Shown here in pieces: positions 1 to 12,600 of a DNA stretch of 64,000 bases. The stretch is from Acorus gramineus (lineage: Eukaryota; Streptophyta; Magnoliopsida; Acorales; Acoraceae). Location: assembly GCA_030737835.1 (NCBI GenBank), contig CM060848.1, positions 32,235,634 to 32,299,633 of the forward strand, in the 5' to 3' direction. The notes below the pieces were generated by a model, which was not told where the DNA came from, did not search any database, and saw nothing but the letters and a program-made list of their open reading frames with translations. Each line of letters opens with the position of its first letter. The first letter of the stretch is position 1. The position numbers were made by a program, and so were the translations under genes.

Positions 1-2573
1 TATTCAACAAAAAATTACAGAGCACATGCAAAAAAAAGAAATGTGAAAAACCCCGATTCAAAGAACCACAAGATATTGTCCACAACAACAGCAGTAGTTC
101 ACAGACAATATATGGACAAACTTAAAGAAGACCCTATTACTCAAATGCTATCATGTGGCCAAAGAAACCTGCGGTGAGGCTGATGTGAGAGTCCACACAA
201 TGGTTTTGTCCCACATCTCATAGAGGAAAAGGATAGTTTGTGTTTATATGTGAGCACAACACACTCATACACAGAGGTATTTTAAGGTTGTGACCTCATT
301 GAGGGGTAAAGTGGATAATATATTGTTGTGTTACATTGGGTATCAAAGTTTGTCTGTTCATAGCGATTTGGGTAGAACCCCACATCTGAGCATCTGGTCT
401 ATTGAGGGGATCTTGTCTTAGGTCATGCTTATATCTGAGCACAACCTTCATATACTAATACATCTTTTAAAGCTGTGAGCTCAATCGGGGGATAAAGTGG
501 ACAAAATTTATTGTGGAAGCTTGAGACATTACATCTGGAATCAGAGCTTTCTACTGCACCACGGGTTTCATACGAATCCACATGGGGTGTTGCCTTGTGT
601 GGCCTATTAACAGGGTATTGGGCGGTCCATTTAGAGGATGTATGTTAAAGGGGTGTCGCCATGTCTGACCTATTGACGGGGTCTTGGGCTGAGCGAATCT
701 AGAGTCGAATAGGCCCATATAGGCTGAGGGTGAGGTAAGTTTCTCACCATAGTTTAATTCCACATCACCTACTTGAGGGAGATATATGTGCTTTTATGTC
801 GCACAACTAATACACACCAAGATATGTTTTAAAGCCGTGAATCCATTGAGGAAAAATGCAAGATATATTATTGTGTAAGCCTAGGAGTTGCAAAAGCTAT
901 CTAGTTCACCTCAAACATAGCATCGTCAGCACCTATGCTTTATGTAAACTGTAATTATCCATGCCTGGTTATACACTAATTTACGGTGCATGTTGAACGG
1001 GTGGCTCAAACCCTTCAAACCTCAATTTTAGCTAGCCTGGAAGAAGATACCTCTCTCAAAAAAATACAATGTCTTGCTTATCTAATCTAGGTTTTTCATG
1101 AAAATATGAAATTGTATTGAAAAATCTTCAGTATTATATATATTCAGGATCCTGGATGTACAATATCATATATCCAAGATAGATCTTCAGAATTTTTGGA
1201 AATTCAAATCTTTTTTTGTTTTTAAATCTCGCAAAATACATCTTCAAAAATTATTAAAAACACATTGAAATTCCTTGAGAAAACGAGAACAAATGATGCA
1301 CCAATTCTTTTTTTATCAGTTACGAAGAACCCCAACAATAGTTGAAAATACCCTGGTTGCACACAGTCACCACAAACCGCGTGCATGGGTTAAGGCGGAT
1401 GGATAGGGTTGTGATGCCATATTCATAAAAAATTTAAAAACAAACTTGTTCAAAAAGATTTTTGAACTTTCTCCACTGAGTGAATCGATCTTTTTGAATG
1501 GTTGGTAGTTTGGCACTCACATGAACAATTTGAACAAAGGTTGTTCAAAAAGGTTTTAAATTGTTTTATTTCACAGATTTTTTTTCTTATGCTTGAAGTC
1601 CATCCAACCGGTTTTGCACTATTTAAAGCCAGACACTAGATTTTTCAGTTTTCATGATTAGCATTCGAACGGCTTCCAAAGCAGTTGAAACCAGTGTACA
1701 CATTTTGGTGATCATATGCCATTTGAATTGCTTATTGTCTATTCAGAATCTAAAAGTTTTCTGTAGCCTCGGCTGTTCGGATGGAAAATGTATTCATTTG
1801 AATGCCAAAAGGATAACATGCCGAAATTTAATTTTTCTAATGTATTTCTCTAGTATGATTGTGAATTATATATTTTTAAAAATATTTTGATGTTATTCTA
1901 AAACATATGCCAAAAAAAATTCTGTTCAAAAGTCTTTAGAGAAGTAGAGATGCTACATTCTGGAGGTCTCAATTCTTCAATCTTTGCTCTTCTGATCTTC
2001 AATCGAATCATGACTGTTTACATGACTCAAGATTACTGTGACATTTTTGTCAATAGAAATGGCAAATACCCAAAAAAAAAAAAAATGCAATGTGAAAGCC
2101 AAGGATCACATTAATATGGATAGTAGATGAGTGTGATAGTGTTGAGTGAATAAAGAAAATCCTAAAATAATGTGCTTACATGGGTTGAAAGGGAACAACT
2201 ATTGAATGTCTTTTAAAAGAAACCTTGATAGATTTATGATAACATCTAGAGTCGGCCTGAGAAGTATAAATAATGGTGAAAAACTCAAAGTAATATGCAT
2301 GAAGAAATGATTGCAATTGCAGTTTACCACTCATAATGTCATTAGACTTGGCTTCATCATGAACTTTGAAAACTGACTTATAGTGCCATGTTAAACATTA
2401 GCTGATCCCACCTGGAATAGGATATCATTAAAGTTAGCTTCTCATGGTGGACTCTGCATCCGAGACTATATTATGACTGCTTACTTGAGGACCTCTATGC
2501 ATTTGAAGCAGGATTTATTTATCAGTGAATAGATCTTATATGATGTAATACATTTATTTGGCTTGAACAACAG
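1..2573. other. Probable intron of the SERINC gene; no exon recognised
   Basis: No stretch here reads as the expected upstream SERINC exons (the conserved transmembrane segments before the Val-Asn-Gly-Ser start of the next exon). The region is AT-rich and carries repeated segments in its first 900 bases. Because the exon at 2574 opens with a normal acceptor, this is best read as intron, with the 5' exons left of the window. An alternative is that the gene is a 5'-truncated copy. Confidence 0.5.
181..900. repeat. Three diverged copies of a roughly 100-bp repeat
   Basis: Similar blocks occur near 245-335, 435-525 and 795-890. Each runs: GCACAAC, then a CATAC/CACAC stretch, then TTTTAA with GTG, then a TTGAGG-like stretch, then a GTGGATA-like stretch and TTATTGTG. 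Spacing is uneven (about 190 and 365 bp), so this is not a clean tandem array. It may be the remnant of a repeated LTR or MITE segment; the family is not recognised. Confidence 0.5.
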
Positions 2574-3677
2574 GTCAATGGCAGCCTCTTGCCTGCTTCT
2601 GTGATATCTGTCTACTCTGTGTACTTGTGCTACTCTGGCCTTTCAAGTGAGCCAAGAGATTACGAATGCAATGGTCTCCATAAGCATTCCAAAGCAGTTT
2701 CCACAGGTACCCTTGTCCTTGGAATGCTAACAACAGTTCTGTCAGTCCTCTACTCTGCTGTCCGTGCTGGATCATCTACAACATTTTTGTCCCCACCATC
2801 ATCACCAAAGTCAGGTTTGTTGAAGTGGACAGATTGAACATTTATGAAATAACTTGCATGTGCTTTTACTTTTCTACTTTTTGTAAAACTAATATGTCAA
2901 TCTCCTTCATAAATTGTGTTCTATTTTCTATACCTTGTATTTTTATTTGAACTTGTCAAGATGTCCTTGGACCACATGCATGCTAGAATGGCATACATTC
3001 TGTGTAATCAAATTCATTTGGACTTGTGTTTCAATTTTCTACTCATGGCAGAGAACTCCTTTAGGCGACGTCTTAGGGCGATTCCTTTTTTCTTCTTCAC
3101 TTCGCTCACCTCAATCAGCTAAATACATGAGAATGTTTCACTCATGTCCTGAGAAAAAAGGCATTCATACATAACCTGGTAGTATGAAGACTGTTCACAC
3201 TATGCACAAGTTCTTATGGAATGACCATAGGAATAAAGATGCCTGTTAACAGGGAGACCAAAGATCTCCACTCACATTTAAGAGCTATGGCAAATCCAAA
3301 AATGGAAATCTAGCTTAAAAGAAAGAGAGATGTAAGTTGGAGTTTCTGATCTCAATTTTCGTAACATTTTCTCAGGTTCAAGGAGGCCTTTGATTGGATC
3401 CAATGAAATAGAGGAAGGGAAAGAAGAGAAGAAAGAGAAGGAAGGAAGCCGTGTTAGTTACTCATACACATTCTTCCATTTGATATTTGCACTAGCGAGT
3501 ATGTATTCTGCCATGCTTCTCACTGGATGGACCAGCTCGACTTCAGGTAGTTCTGAACTGATCGATGTAGGTTGGACGTCTGTTTGGGTTCGCATCTGCA
3601 CTGAATGGGCCACAGCAGTGCTCTACATATGGACTCTAGTGGCGCCTTTAATTCTGCCTGATCGTGAATTTTCATAG
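2574..3677 (+). CDS. Serine incorporator (SERINC/TMS1 family), C-terminal two exons
   Basis: Exons 2574-2814 and 3376-3677, joined through a Gly codon split G|GT, with GT donor at 2815 and TCTCAG acceptor before 3376; stop TAG at 3675-3677. The first exon shows the family block with SEPRDYECNGLH, followed by a hydrophobic segment and RAGSSTT. The second begins with an acidic/lysine linker, then YSYTFFHLIFALASMYSAML and a last hydrophobic helix with WTSVWVRICTEWAT. SERINC proteins are multi-pass membrane proteins linked to serine incorporation into phospholipids; the plant role is little defined. The usual length is about 400 residues, so roughly the last 180 are here and the N-terminal half lies outside. 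Family assignment is firm; whether the locus is intact cannot be judged. Confidence 0.9.
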
Positions 3678-4562
3678 ATATATCTTTAGTGATACTAGCC
3701 GAATGTCAGGTTCTGAGTTGTGCCATATATATGTATTTGCATGGTCTCCAGGTGACTATGACCTCCCTGAGTATTGAATGAATGTAAATAAATAAATGAC
3801 CTGTTTTAATGTGTAGTTTTATATTGCGCCAAAACATAGGAGTTCTTTGCTTGCGGTAAGTGGTTCTGTTTCTTATGGATAATGTTAGGGACTCTCCCTG
3901 CTTGTGGCATCATGTGCAGTCTCAACATGGTTTGAAATTTTTTAAAGATGCTCTTAATAACAATACTCTTAATAACAATGTCTTTCTTATATGTTTCTCA
4001 ATTAGTATTGGGTTGCTTGTGTCGATATAATGAATAGGTGGGACTAAAACATTCTATAGTTAGGAACCTAGAGATACACAATTCTTTCAATCCTTCATAA
4101 GTTAGTTCTTTATTATATGCCTTTGGAAATAATGATGTGCAACGGGTGCATATATCCTAATGGTATCCTAGGGAGGGATTTCAGCCAGTTTCACTAGATG
4201 AATGTAACCTTTAGAATGATAATAAAATACATAAATATTAAAGCCACATTGGTTTAATCTAAACTTCTGTTTTTCAGCACTTTTGCTTCATCCATCTGGG
4301 TTAGATCTTTTGAATTTAAATCGGAAAATAAATAAATATATAAGTGAGAGAGAGATAGAGCCTTGTGAGGTAGAGAGGGAGTGTCAAGAGAGAGAGTCCG
4401 AAGAGAGAGAGGGTTAGGAGAAAAAAAAAAGAAGAGGTATTTCATCCTCTTCTATTTTTATTGATTAAATCTCTTTTAATTATTTTGATTTATTATTTAT
4501 TTTAGAGATCTGACGTATGTTAGATCATTGGATTTTGAGTTATTAGAGAGAGTGGAATAATT
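3678..4562. other. Intergenic, no gene seen; GA-rich microsatellite
   Basis: The first 130 bases probably hold the SERINC 3' UTR. A GA-rich low-complexity run lies at about 4344-4410 and produces a spurious minus-strand reading frame rich in Leu and Ser. Nothing else is recognised. Confidence 0.5.
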
Positions 4563-4874
4563 GAAGCACCACAGGGGGCCTTTTTCCCAAAATAAGACTG
4601 AGTGAAACCAGCCATGTCAGTGTTTTTTTTAAAAAAAAAAATCTTTATGCTAAAAATGCCAATGGATGTGGCTTTTTGACACTGTGATTTTTTTTTTGTT
4701 TTTTCTTCTTAAAACTTCAACATAGATAACGTTATATACATCTCACACATTTAAAGACTCCAACAACGTTGGAGTTATAGACTAAAAAATAATAAAACGT
4801 TAGCGTTTTATTTATTTTTGTTTTATAATGTCAAGCGTTTTATTATTCACAAAATAAATTATTATTAAAAATAA

Positions 4875-5521
4875 GGGTTAAAGACGTTTGAGTCCCTATA
4901 AACATCTATAAACCCATATAAGTCTTTGTAAACTTGGGACAGGACAATTACGTCCCTATAAACACAGAAAATGTCTAATACATCCCTACTGTAAAATCAT
5001 TTTTTAACCTATTATAGTTAAAATTAACCATGGGTGTGATTTTACTGTTATACCCTCCATAATGCACAACATGGTGATTAACATGAGTTTTTAACTTGTG
5101 TAATCACCTCATCAAAATATAAAATAAAAAATCTGAGTAATATCTATAGTATAATACATACAATATATAAAAAAAATCATCTTCATAAATACAATTGTTT
5201 GAAATAGAAACAAATAATAATAATAATAGGCAACAATAAAGTCAAAATCCACAAAAAGAAAAAAAATGAAAATGAGTTTGATCAAGGGCAAGATGATCAT
5301 TTAAAATGATATATATGTTTTTTTCTATTTTTCAGTGATTTATATAAATGTTTAATTTTACACAAATGGAATATTATGAGAATATATCGTCAAATTAGAT
5401 ATAACACATGGACTAAATTGACCTATCATAACACTTTAAAGGACCTTTATGTCTGACTCCAAGTTTGCAAAGACTTATATGGATTTATGGATGTTTACAT
5501 AGACTCAAATATCTTTAACCC
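4875..5521. mobile_element. Mutator-type MITE, copy 1 (647 bp)
   Basis: Terminal inverted repeats of about 64 bp begin GGGTTAAAGAC and end with CTTTAACCC. The flanks 4866-4874 and 5522-5530 are identical 9-bp sequences TAAAAATAA, the duplication length typical of Mutator-like elements. No transposase is encoded; the short open frames inside, which translate to Tyr/Phe-rich peptides, are chance. A close second copy lies at 7783-8435. Confidence 0.9.
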
Positions 5522-5675
5522 TAAAAATAATGGGATCTTATCTTAAATTTTAAATCCTTGTAAAATCTTATTAGGCTAACAAATTTAATTAGTTGAAGAG
5601 AGATTATCGAGATCTACAAAGTAAAGCGAAATAAGTTTTTATAAAAAAAATAATAATAATTTTTTTTGCAGTCAA

Positions 5676-5935
5676 AAGTGTTTCCAATTTTATAGGGATA
5701 ATTCTACCCGAAATTTTAAAAAAATTCTCTGTGTATTATCCAACTTATTAAGTTTTCCATAAAAAATGATATTTCTTTTTTATGGTCAAAACTATTTCCA
5801 ATCTTATAGGGATAATATTACCCGAAAATTAAAAACTTTCTCTATGTATTATCCAACTTATTGGGAATAAGTTTTACGGTCTGGTTCCAATTTTATAGGG
5901 ATAATAATACCCGAAAATTAAAAAAAATTAAATAT
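5676..5935. repeat. Three imperfect tandem repeats of about 95-110 bp
   Basis: The motif TTATAGGGATAAT followed by ACCCGAAA recurs near 5690, 5800 and 5895, each followed by an A-rich stretch and, in the first two, by TATTATCCAACTTATT. It lies inside the larger inverted-repeat element and is probably part of it. Confidence 0.6.
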
Positions 5936-6390
5936 TAACCAACGTGTGTGTACATAATTATTTAGATATGTAGTTGCTATCTATAATTTTCAAAATTTAA
6001 AAATTTAATTAAAGATAAAAACGAATATTAATCTAATCTATAAAAATAACAAATTATTAGATAAAACAATTTAATTCATTTCAAAATTGAGAAAGATTTG
6101 AAATTTAAATTTAAGATAAGAGAAATCTTCATTTTTTATAGTTATTGTTTCATAGTACATAACGTCCACGTTGTTTAGCGTCTTTAAAGAATGGAAAAAA
6201 AAATCCATTGAAGTGTCAAAACGCTATGACGTTTTTAGTGGACACATTTAAAAAAAAAATGCTGACGATGACTGGTTTGACCTGGTCAGGAAACTAATTT
6301 GGTAATTGTTTAAAACACATGATTAATTTTGTAATTAAGCATCGAATGATGATTATTTTGGTAAAAAGGACCGATATTTGGTGTGATCAT

Positions 6391-7782
6391 TCAAATTAAT
6401 TAAACCTCATTAGTTTAACTAGGTCAATCATTTCCACGAGTCATCTACATGTAATTGTTCATCATCCACTAATTCTAATCAACTCTCTTTGTTGGTTTAC
6501 GAAGTTGCGTTGTTTTTTTTCGTAGTTGAATCTTATGTTTTACTTTAGTCACGCAATTCATCCGAAATTTGTTTAATCAGGTGGTGAATATTTTTATAAG
6601 ACATTTAATTTTTTTAGTGGGTTGAACCAAGAAACAGTATTTGATTAAAACAATAGGTATGTTCATGTCCATTTCTCCAAATATGACATGTGACAGGCTG
6701 GGCTGGAAAAACCATGACAAGGATGAGTATGAATTTTCCACTGTTTTAATTGCCTTAGAAAAGATATTGGACATTCCTTCAATCAATGGCTAAATCAATC
6801 CCTGTAAGTCACAACAATGCTTTTCATTGAACTATCAAACTACTATTGTATAAGCAATAAAAATTGCCTCCAACCAACTGACACGTAGCCACAGTATGGA
6901 TAACGATATAATCTATTTTAGGATAGATAACTATTTTAATATGGATACATAATAAATCACTTTCTATTATATACAGTTGTACTTTTAGTTAATCTTTTTT
7001 ATTATTTGATAAATTATAGATAAAAATGTGAATAAAATGTTAATACAAATTTATAAAAAGTGAAAAAAATTATTTAACATGTGATTGCTCTTGATTTTTA
7101 ATTAAGATGTAATGACAAGTGTTTTAGCATGTAATCCTTCTTTATACTAGTAGAAGAGATGGGATGGAATAACACATTTAAAGTAGATCTAAAATATCAA
7201 TACCAGCTTATTTTTATTCAATTTGAGACAATCGTATTCATCCATTCCTTGTAAACAAAAAAGTTTTTGAACATATTCATCCATATTCCACCTTATTCTA
7301 TTCAATTTTACTATCCAAATAGAGGCCCCAAAACCATGCCTTGTCAGTGGATGTTCTATATAAAAAATATACAACAAAACGAGGGTTATATGATTGGGAA
7401 AAAAAAATATCCGCTGCAAATTGGAACATTATAGAATCATGACCCACTTGGGCGAAAACGGACACCGAGTAAGTGTGATGTTTTGACAAGATCAGACATT
7501 ATTTAATACGCGTTGAAACATTTAATCTGTTATGTAGTCCCCTCTACATTTTATTGTATACTGTACTATCACAATATATGATAATTTTTTTTTAAAATAA
7601 AAAGATATATTGCACTTTTATAATAATATGTATTTTAATGAATGAGTGTATATTTAAAAAATAGTGAGGATTACAGACGAGCTACACATAAAGCTGGACA
7701 TATATCATTTTTCATTGAACTCTGTTATACTCAATCATTTTTAAAGTATTTATTAAAATATATATATTTTTTTTTTATAAAA
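6391..7782. other. AT-rich intergenic DNA, no gene seen
   Basis: Read on both strands. Only short AT-rich open frames are present, with no domain or splice-bounded coding pattern. Confidence 0.5.
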
Positions 7783-8435
7783 GGGTTAAAGACTTTTGAG
7801 TCCCTATAAACATTTATAAACTCATATAAGTCTTTGAAAACTTGGGAAAGGACAATTACGTCCCTATAAACACAGAAAATGTCTAATACATCCCTACTGT
7901 AAAATCATTTTTTAACCTATCATGGTTAAAATTAATCATGAGTGTGATTTTACTATTATACCCTCCATAATGCACAACATAGTGATTAACATGAGTTTTT
8001 TAACTTGTGTAATTACCTCATCAAAATGTAAAATAAAAAATCTGAGTAATATCTATAGTATAATAAATACAATATAAATAAAATCATCTTCATAATTACA
8101 ATTGTTTGAAATAGAAGCAAATAATAATAATAATACGCAACAATAAAATCAAAATCCACAAAAAGAAAAAAAGTGAAAATGAGTTTGATCAAGGGCAAGA
8201 TGATCATTTAAAAGGATATATATATTTTTTTCTATTTTTCAGTGATTTATATAAGTGTTTAATTTCACACAAATAGAATATTATGAGAATACATCGTCAA
8301 ATTAAATAAAAAGTTAACACAATAGACTAAATTGACCTACCATAACACTTTAAAAGATCTATATGTCCGACTCTAAATTTACAAGGATTTATATGGATTT
8401 ATGGATATTTACAGGAACTCAAATGTCATTAACCC
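7783..8435. mobile_element. Mutator-type MITE, copy 2 (653 bp)
   Basis: Near-identical throughout to the element at 4875-5521 and in the same orientation. It begins GGGTTAAAGAC and ends ATTAACCC, flanked by a perfect 9-bp target duplication TTTATAAAA (7774-7782 and 8436-8444). The two copies share internal landmarks such as a run of TAATAATAATAAT and the same short spurious frame, so they descend from one recent source. No coding capacity. Confidence 0.9.
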
Positions 8436-8815
8436 TTTATAAAATTACATATCTTATTAAACGAGTTATATGATTTTTTTAAATAAAATAAATTTAAAAG
8501 ATATGTCGTCCGTGTTTTGGATCGTAAAAAAGAGGTCTATCCGGATATCTGGTGAATGTCGGGACTAGATGACTTCTTTTTTTAAGAATAAAGTAACTAG
8601 GCCATTGCTTTGGAGCAAATATAAAAAAACCAGGCCCAACACGTTAGAAAAATGAAGCAACTGAGAAACTGCAAAATGGTTCCACCAAAAATTGTGTAGA
8701 GAAAAAAAAATCAATCAATCATTGAAAGCAAAACCAAAAGATTTGAGAAACACGAAAAAACAAAAAGAAGAAAACAGAACACAAAAACCACGGAGAGAAG
8801 TCAGGAAAAATAAAA

Positions 8816-9329
8816 GGGAAAAATTCATGTAACTCCCCGTGAACTGTCCGAAATCCATATTTTTTTTTAAATTCATATAACCTCCTAAAAACACTTATAT
8901 AAATCAAAATAATTTTTTGAGATAAATTTTCGTTGACAGGTGAAGAATATTATTTTTGGTTAACCCTGATGGAAAATACAGTTTAATAATAATCATTTAT
9001 AATGCATTAAAAATATAAAAAAAATCTCCGTGAATGATAACTTTGTCCCTCTGTGTAAAGTTTTATAATCTATTCGAGCGGGTATAATCATCATTTATAG
9101 ATGATTTTTCATATTTTTAAGACATTGTAGTGGGTTTTGATATATCGTGTCTTCAGTTATGATTAACCAAACGGAGTATTCAATAATATTCTTCATCTGT
9201 CAACGAAAATTTAACTCAGGAGGTTAGCTGGATTTACATATGTGTTTTCAGGGGTTATATGAATTTCAAAAAAATCAGGGGGTTATATCAATTCCATGCT
9301 GTTTACAGGGGCTTATTAAAAATTTCCCC
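8816..9329. mobile_element. Long-TIR MITE (about 514 bp)
   Basis: The two halves are inverted complements over more than 150 bp: the left half contains ATTTTCGTTGACAGGTGAAG and the right half CTTCATCTGTCAACGAAAAT. Ends are GGGAAAAATT and AATTTCCCC. Flanks AAAATAAAA and AAAATATAA agree at 8 of 9 positions, suggesting a 9-bp Mutator-like duplication. The element can fold into a long hairpin. It lies 300 bp upstream of the armadillo-repeat gene start. Confidence 0.75.
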
Positions 9330-9627
9330 AAAATATAAAGAAGAAACAACTGTAACTATAAAAGGAAAAAAACCAAAGTTTCAACTAAAACAAGAAGCAA
9401 ATATACATATTAAAAAAAACCAAAAAACCTTTTGAACACACAATTACACACACGCCAAACGTGCCCTCCAAGCTCATATTGCCACCACATCTTTAAATAA
9501 ATATAAAAGCCTACGGTGACCTTTCTTCGTTACTCCCAACACCTTCAAAACCAACCCCTTTGAGGCTCCCAAAAAAATCCACATTAACCATCCAATCCCT
9601 TGTTCTTTATTGATAGAATTCAAAGAA

Positions 9628-12600
9628 ATGAACGGCAATGTGTGCCTCGACATAGTGGAGGAGCCAAACAGGTTGAGCAACACCTACAGCTCGAACGTGT
9701 TCGAGCCGCGGGAGTCGAGCGACCGCGCGGACAGCATCAACGGGCGGGATAGGACAGATAACAATCACGCGCCGGAGAAGAAGCTCACTCTGTTCGCTCT
9801 ACGCCTCTCCGTACTGGAGAAGGTAGCGAGCGGGCTGGGCACGCTTGGATTCATATGGGCGACGGTCGTGCTGTTGGGAGGTTTCGCAATCGTCCTCGAC
9901 AGCACTGATTTCTGGCTGGTGACGCTCATACTTCTGATTGAGGGCGCCCGCATCTTCAGCCGGAGCCACGAGCTTGAGTGGCAGCACCAGTCCACTTCCT
10001 CCTGGTCTCTCGCCGATGCGAGCAGGTAACAAAATACTCTGTATTTTTTTTTAATATTCGTCAAACCCACGGAGAATTGGGGGTGGAATTAGGCCTGTCA
10101 ACTGGTCGGGTCCAGACCCGGATCCGAGTTGGATCCGACCCGGCGGACTCGAACGAACAAACAAACGGGTCTGGTCCGGGTCCACCCCGCCCCGATCCGT
10201 TGAACCTGAGACCCGATTGTTTTATTAAAATATGCTCATATATAATAAGACCATTAATATTAGTTGATACATAATTTTATTTCTTACTTAACTTATTTTT
10301 GTATCCACAAGTTCATAAATCATAATCATAATCATAATCATAACAAACCCATAAATCACAAGTCATAATCATAACATTTTTTTCGTTGTGTTGATGTTGC
10401 AACTTGCAAGAACTTAATTGTTTAATATGTAATAAACTTAGTAATGTATTATCGTCGGTTTGTTTTGGACAATTAACTTATTAGCTTTTGAATTTGTATA
10501 ATTAATTAGTTTGTTGCGTAATTTATGTTTATTATTTAGGTTAATATATTAGTGTTTATTGTTTTGAATGTTGTTTAGGTTAATATTGTTTTGAATGTTT
10601 GTATAATTAGTTATGTTTATTATTTAGGTTAATATGTTTTTTTATGTTAGTGATTATTGTTTTGGATGTTGTTTAATAATTCATTTACTTCTTTTGAATT
10701 GTATAAAATTATATTCAAACATATTATCATTAATAATAATATTTTATTACAAAAAAAATTCAAATAGAATGATAAGGCAAACAAATACAGGAGCTCTTCT
10801 TGTTTTGTTTTTTTTTTTAACCAACCATCCGGGTCTGGTCAAACCCGGACCCGACCCGGGTCCGATGGGTCCGAGTCCGGGTCCACATTTCCAAGGACCC
10901 GCTGGGGCCTAGGTCTTGCCACGAGTCGGGTCCGGAGGTCCACCCTGACCCGATCCGGACCCGACCCGTTGACAAGCCTAGGTGGAATGAATGGGGAAAA
11001 GGTAAAATAATAATAAAATAAGTGTTTGAAAAATTGAAATAAATGAGAATGTGTATGTTAGACTGAATTAACTGATATAAAATAGTATATAATTATTCTT
11101 GCTACTCTTGAATTATGTTCTAGGTTATTCAATCTCTTTTAATATATGGGTCAAACTGTTAAATAAATTGTCATCACTTCTTATAAATCAAGGGTCCACA
11201 GATAAAATCATTTTTTTATTTTTTATAAATCTTTATCCATACTTTATTTATATATTATTCACAATTTATCTATGGTGAATCAAATAACAAAAACTTTATT
11301 TATATGTTTCCCACAAGATTAATTAAAAACATAATCAAACGGAAAATCACTTATTCCTTGTAGCACTAGAATGATCATAAATTTCATAATAACTTAATTC
11401 TCTATCCAAACCAAGGTTAAAGTGCTTTGATTAGATATCTTCCGTACAAATGTCATGTACTAAATATAACGCATGTAAAATTCATTAAAACATATTAATA
11501 CTTAAATTATTTAGAAACAGTTTAATTATCTCTATACTTTTCTGTATTTATCTAGTATGATTTATGAATGTATACACACCGTATCAAACATGACACTTGT
11601 CAAATATTCCATGTACACAAACTTTGCCACTTTGCCACTAAGCATGTCAATCAGACGAATACGGATCGGATATGCTAATATCCATATCCTAACTTTCAGA
11701 TTCGGATACGGATATTAATTTTCGGATTCGAATCCCATCGGATACGGATATTTTTTAGATAATTAACATGTTTAAATATTAACATTAATTTACATAATCA
11801 AGTGATATTTTAAAGAGATGTCAAGCCATTAAAATTAAAATTTTTATGGCTTATTCTCTTTTTTAAATATTATACATTAAAAATTTAATATTATTATAAT
11901 ATATTATCTTTGTGTTTAATCATATAAGATAACAATATGGGTAATATTATATAATACAAATATATATATTTTTATAATATAAGTGATATTTTTCGCATCG
12001 GATAGACTAATATCTATATCCCCACTCCGGATCTTTGAATATCGGATATTTTTCGAATAATTGACGGGGCTTATTTGCCGCTTTGCAGGAACAGCTTCCG
12101 CGCTCTCAAGTCCAGCTTCCACGCCCTCCTCGACCCTCCCTCCGCCGTCCGCTCCTGGTGGAGGCGCAGCCGTCACCACGACACCGCAGAACAGCAATCC
12201 GGAAGCAGTGGTCAACGGACATGGAAGTCGACCGAGGTCCCGCTCCTCCCCTACGCGGGGTGGGTCTTCCTATCCAAGAACATAAGCAAGGTCTTCTACT
12301 GGCTCCAGCTCCTCTCGGCCTCGACATGCGTCGCTCTCTCTCTCTGGAGGCTCTCCGAGCAGGAGTTCGGGGAGGTGAGCAAGGGCGACACCGACAAACG
12401 CAACCGCAAGGCCGCGCTCAACATATTCTACGGGCTCGCGCTTGCCGAGGCGCTCATGTTCTTGTTGGAGAAGGCCTACTGGGAGTGGAAGGTGAGGTAC
12501 CAGAACCTGCTCGAGCAAGTGAGGGACGAATGCAAGCTGGGCAAGGAAGGGACGGTGTCGATCAGGAGGTTTTTCTACGACGCCTACTCGATGTGCGTGA

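Larger units (their letters stand above)
4563..6390. mobile_element. Terminal-inverted-repeat element, non-coding, with a nested MITE
   Basis: The left end (about 4563-4650: CACCACAGGGGGCC, then CCCAAAATAA, then ACCAGCCATGTCAGTG and a T/A run) matches the reverse complement of the right end (about 6250-6390: TGCTGACGATGACTGGT, then TTATTTTGGTAAAAAGGACC). The interior has no coding capacity, contains the intact MITE 4875-5521 and a tandem repeat near 5680-5930. Boundaries are approximate and no target duplication was resolved. A non-autonomous DNA transposon is inferred. Confidence 0.5.

Noticed and set aside
1654-1890. 78-codon plus-strand frame
   Set aside because: No family resemblance and base composition like the surrounding AT-rich sequence; not an upstream SERINC exon by its text.
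5112-8207. Two similar open frames (minus 5112-5300 and 8013-8207) rich in Tyr, Phe and Leu that look like a conserved small protein pair
   Set aside because: Both lie inside the two copies of the same MITE and their similarity is explained by the element.
9765-10070. Minus-strand frames over armadillo exon 1 (and 12106-12910 over exon 2)
   Set aside because: They are antisense shadows of GC-rich coding exons whose plus-strand reading is a recognisable protein.
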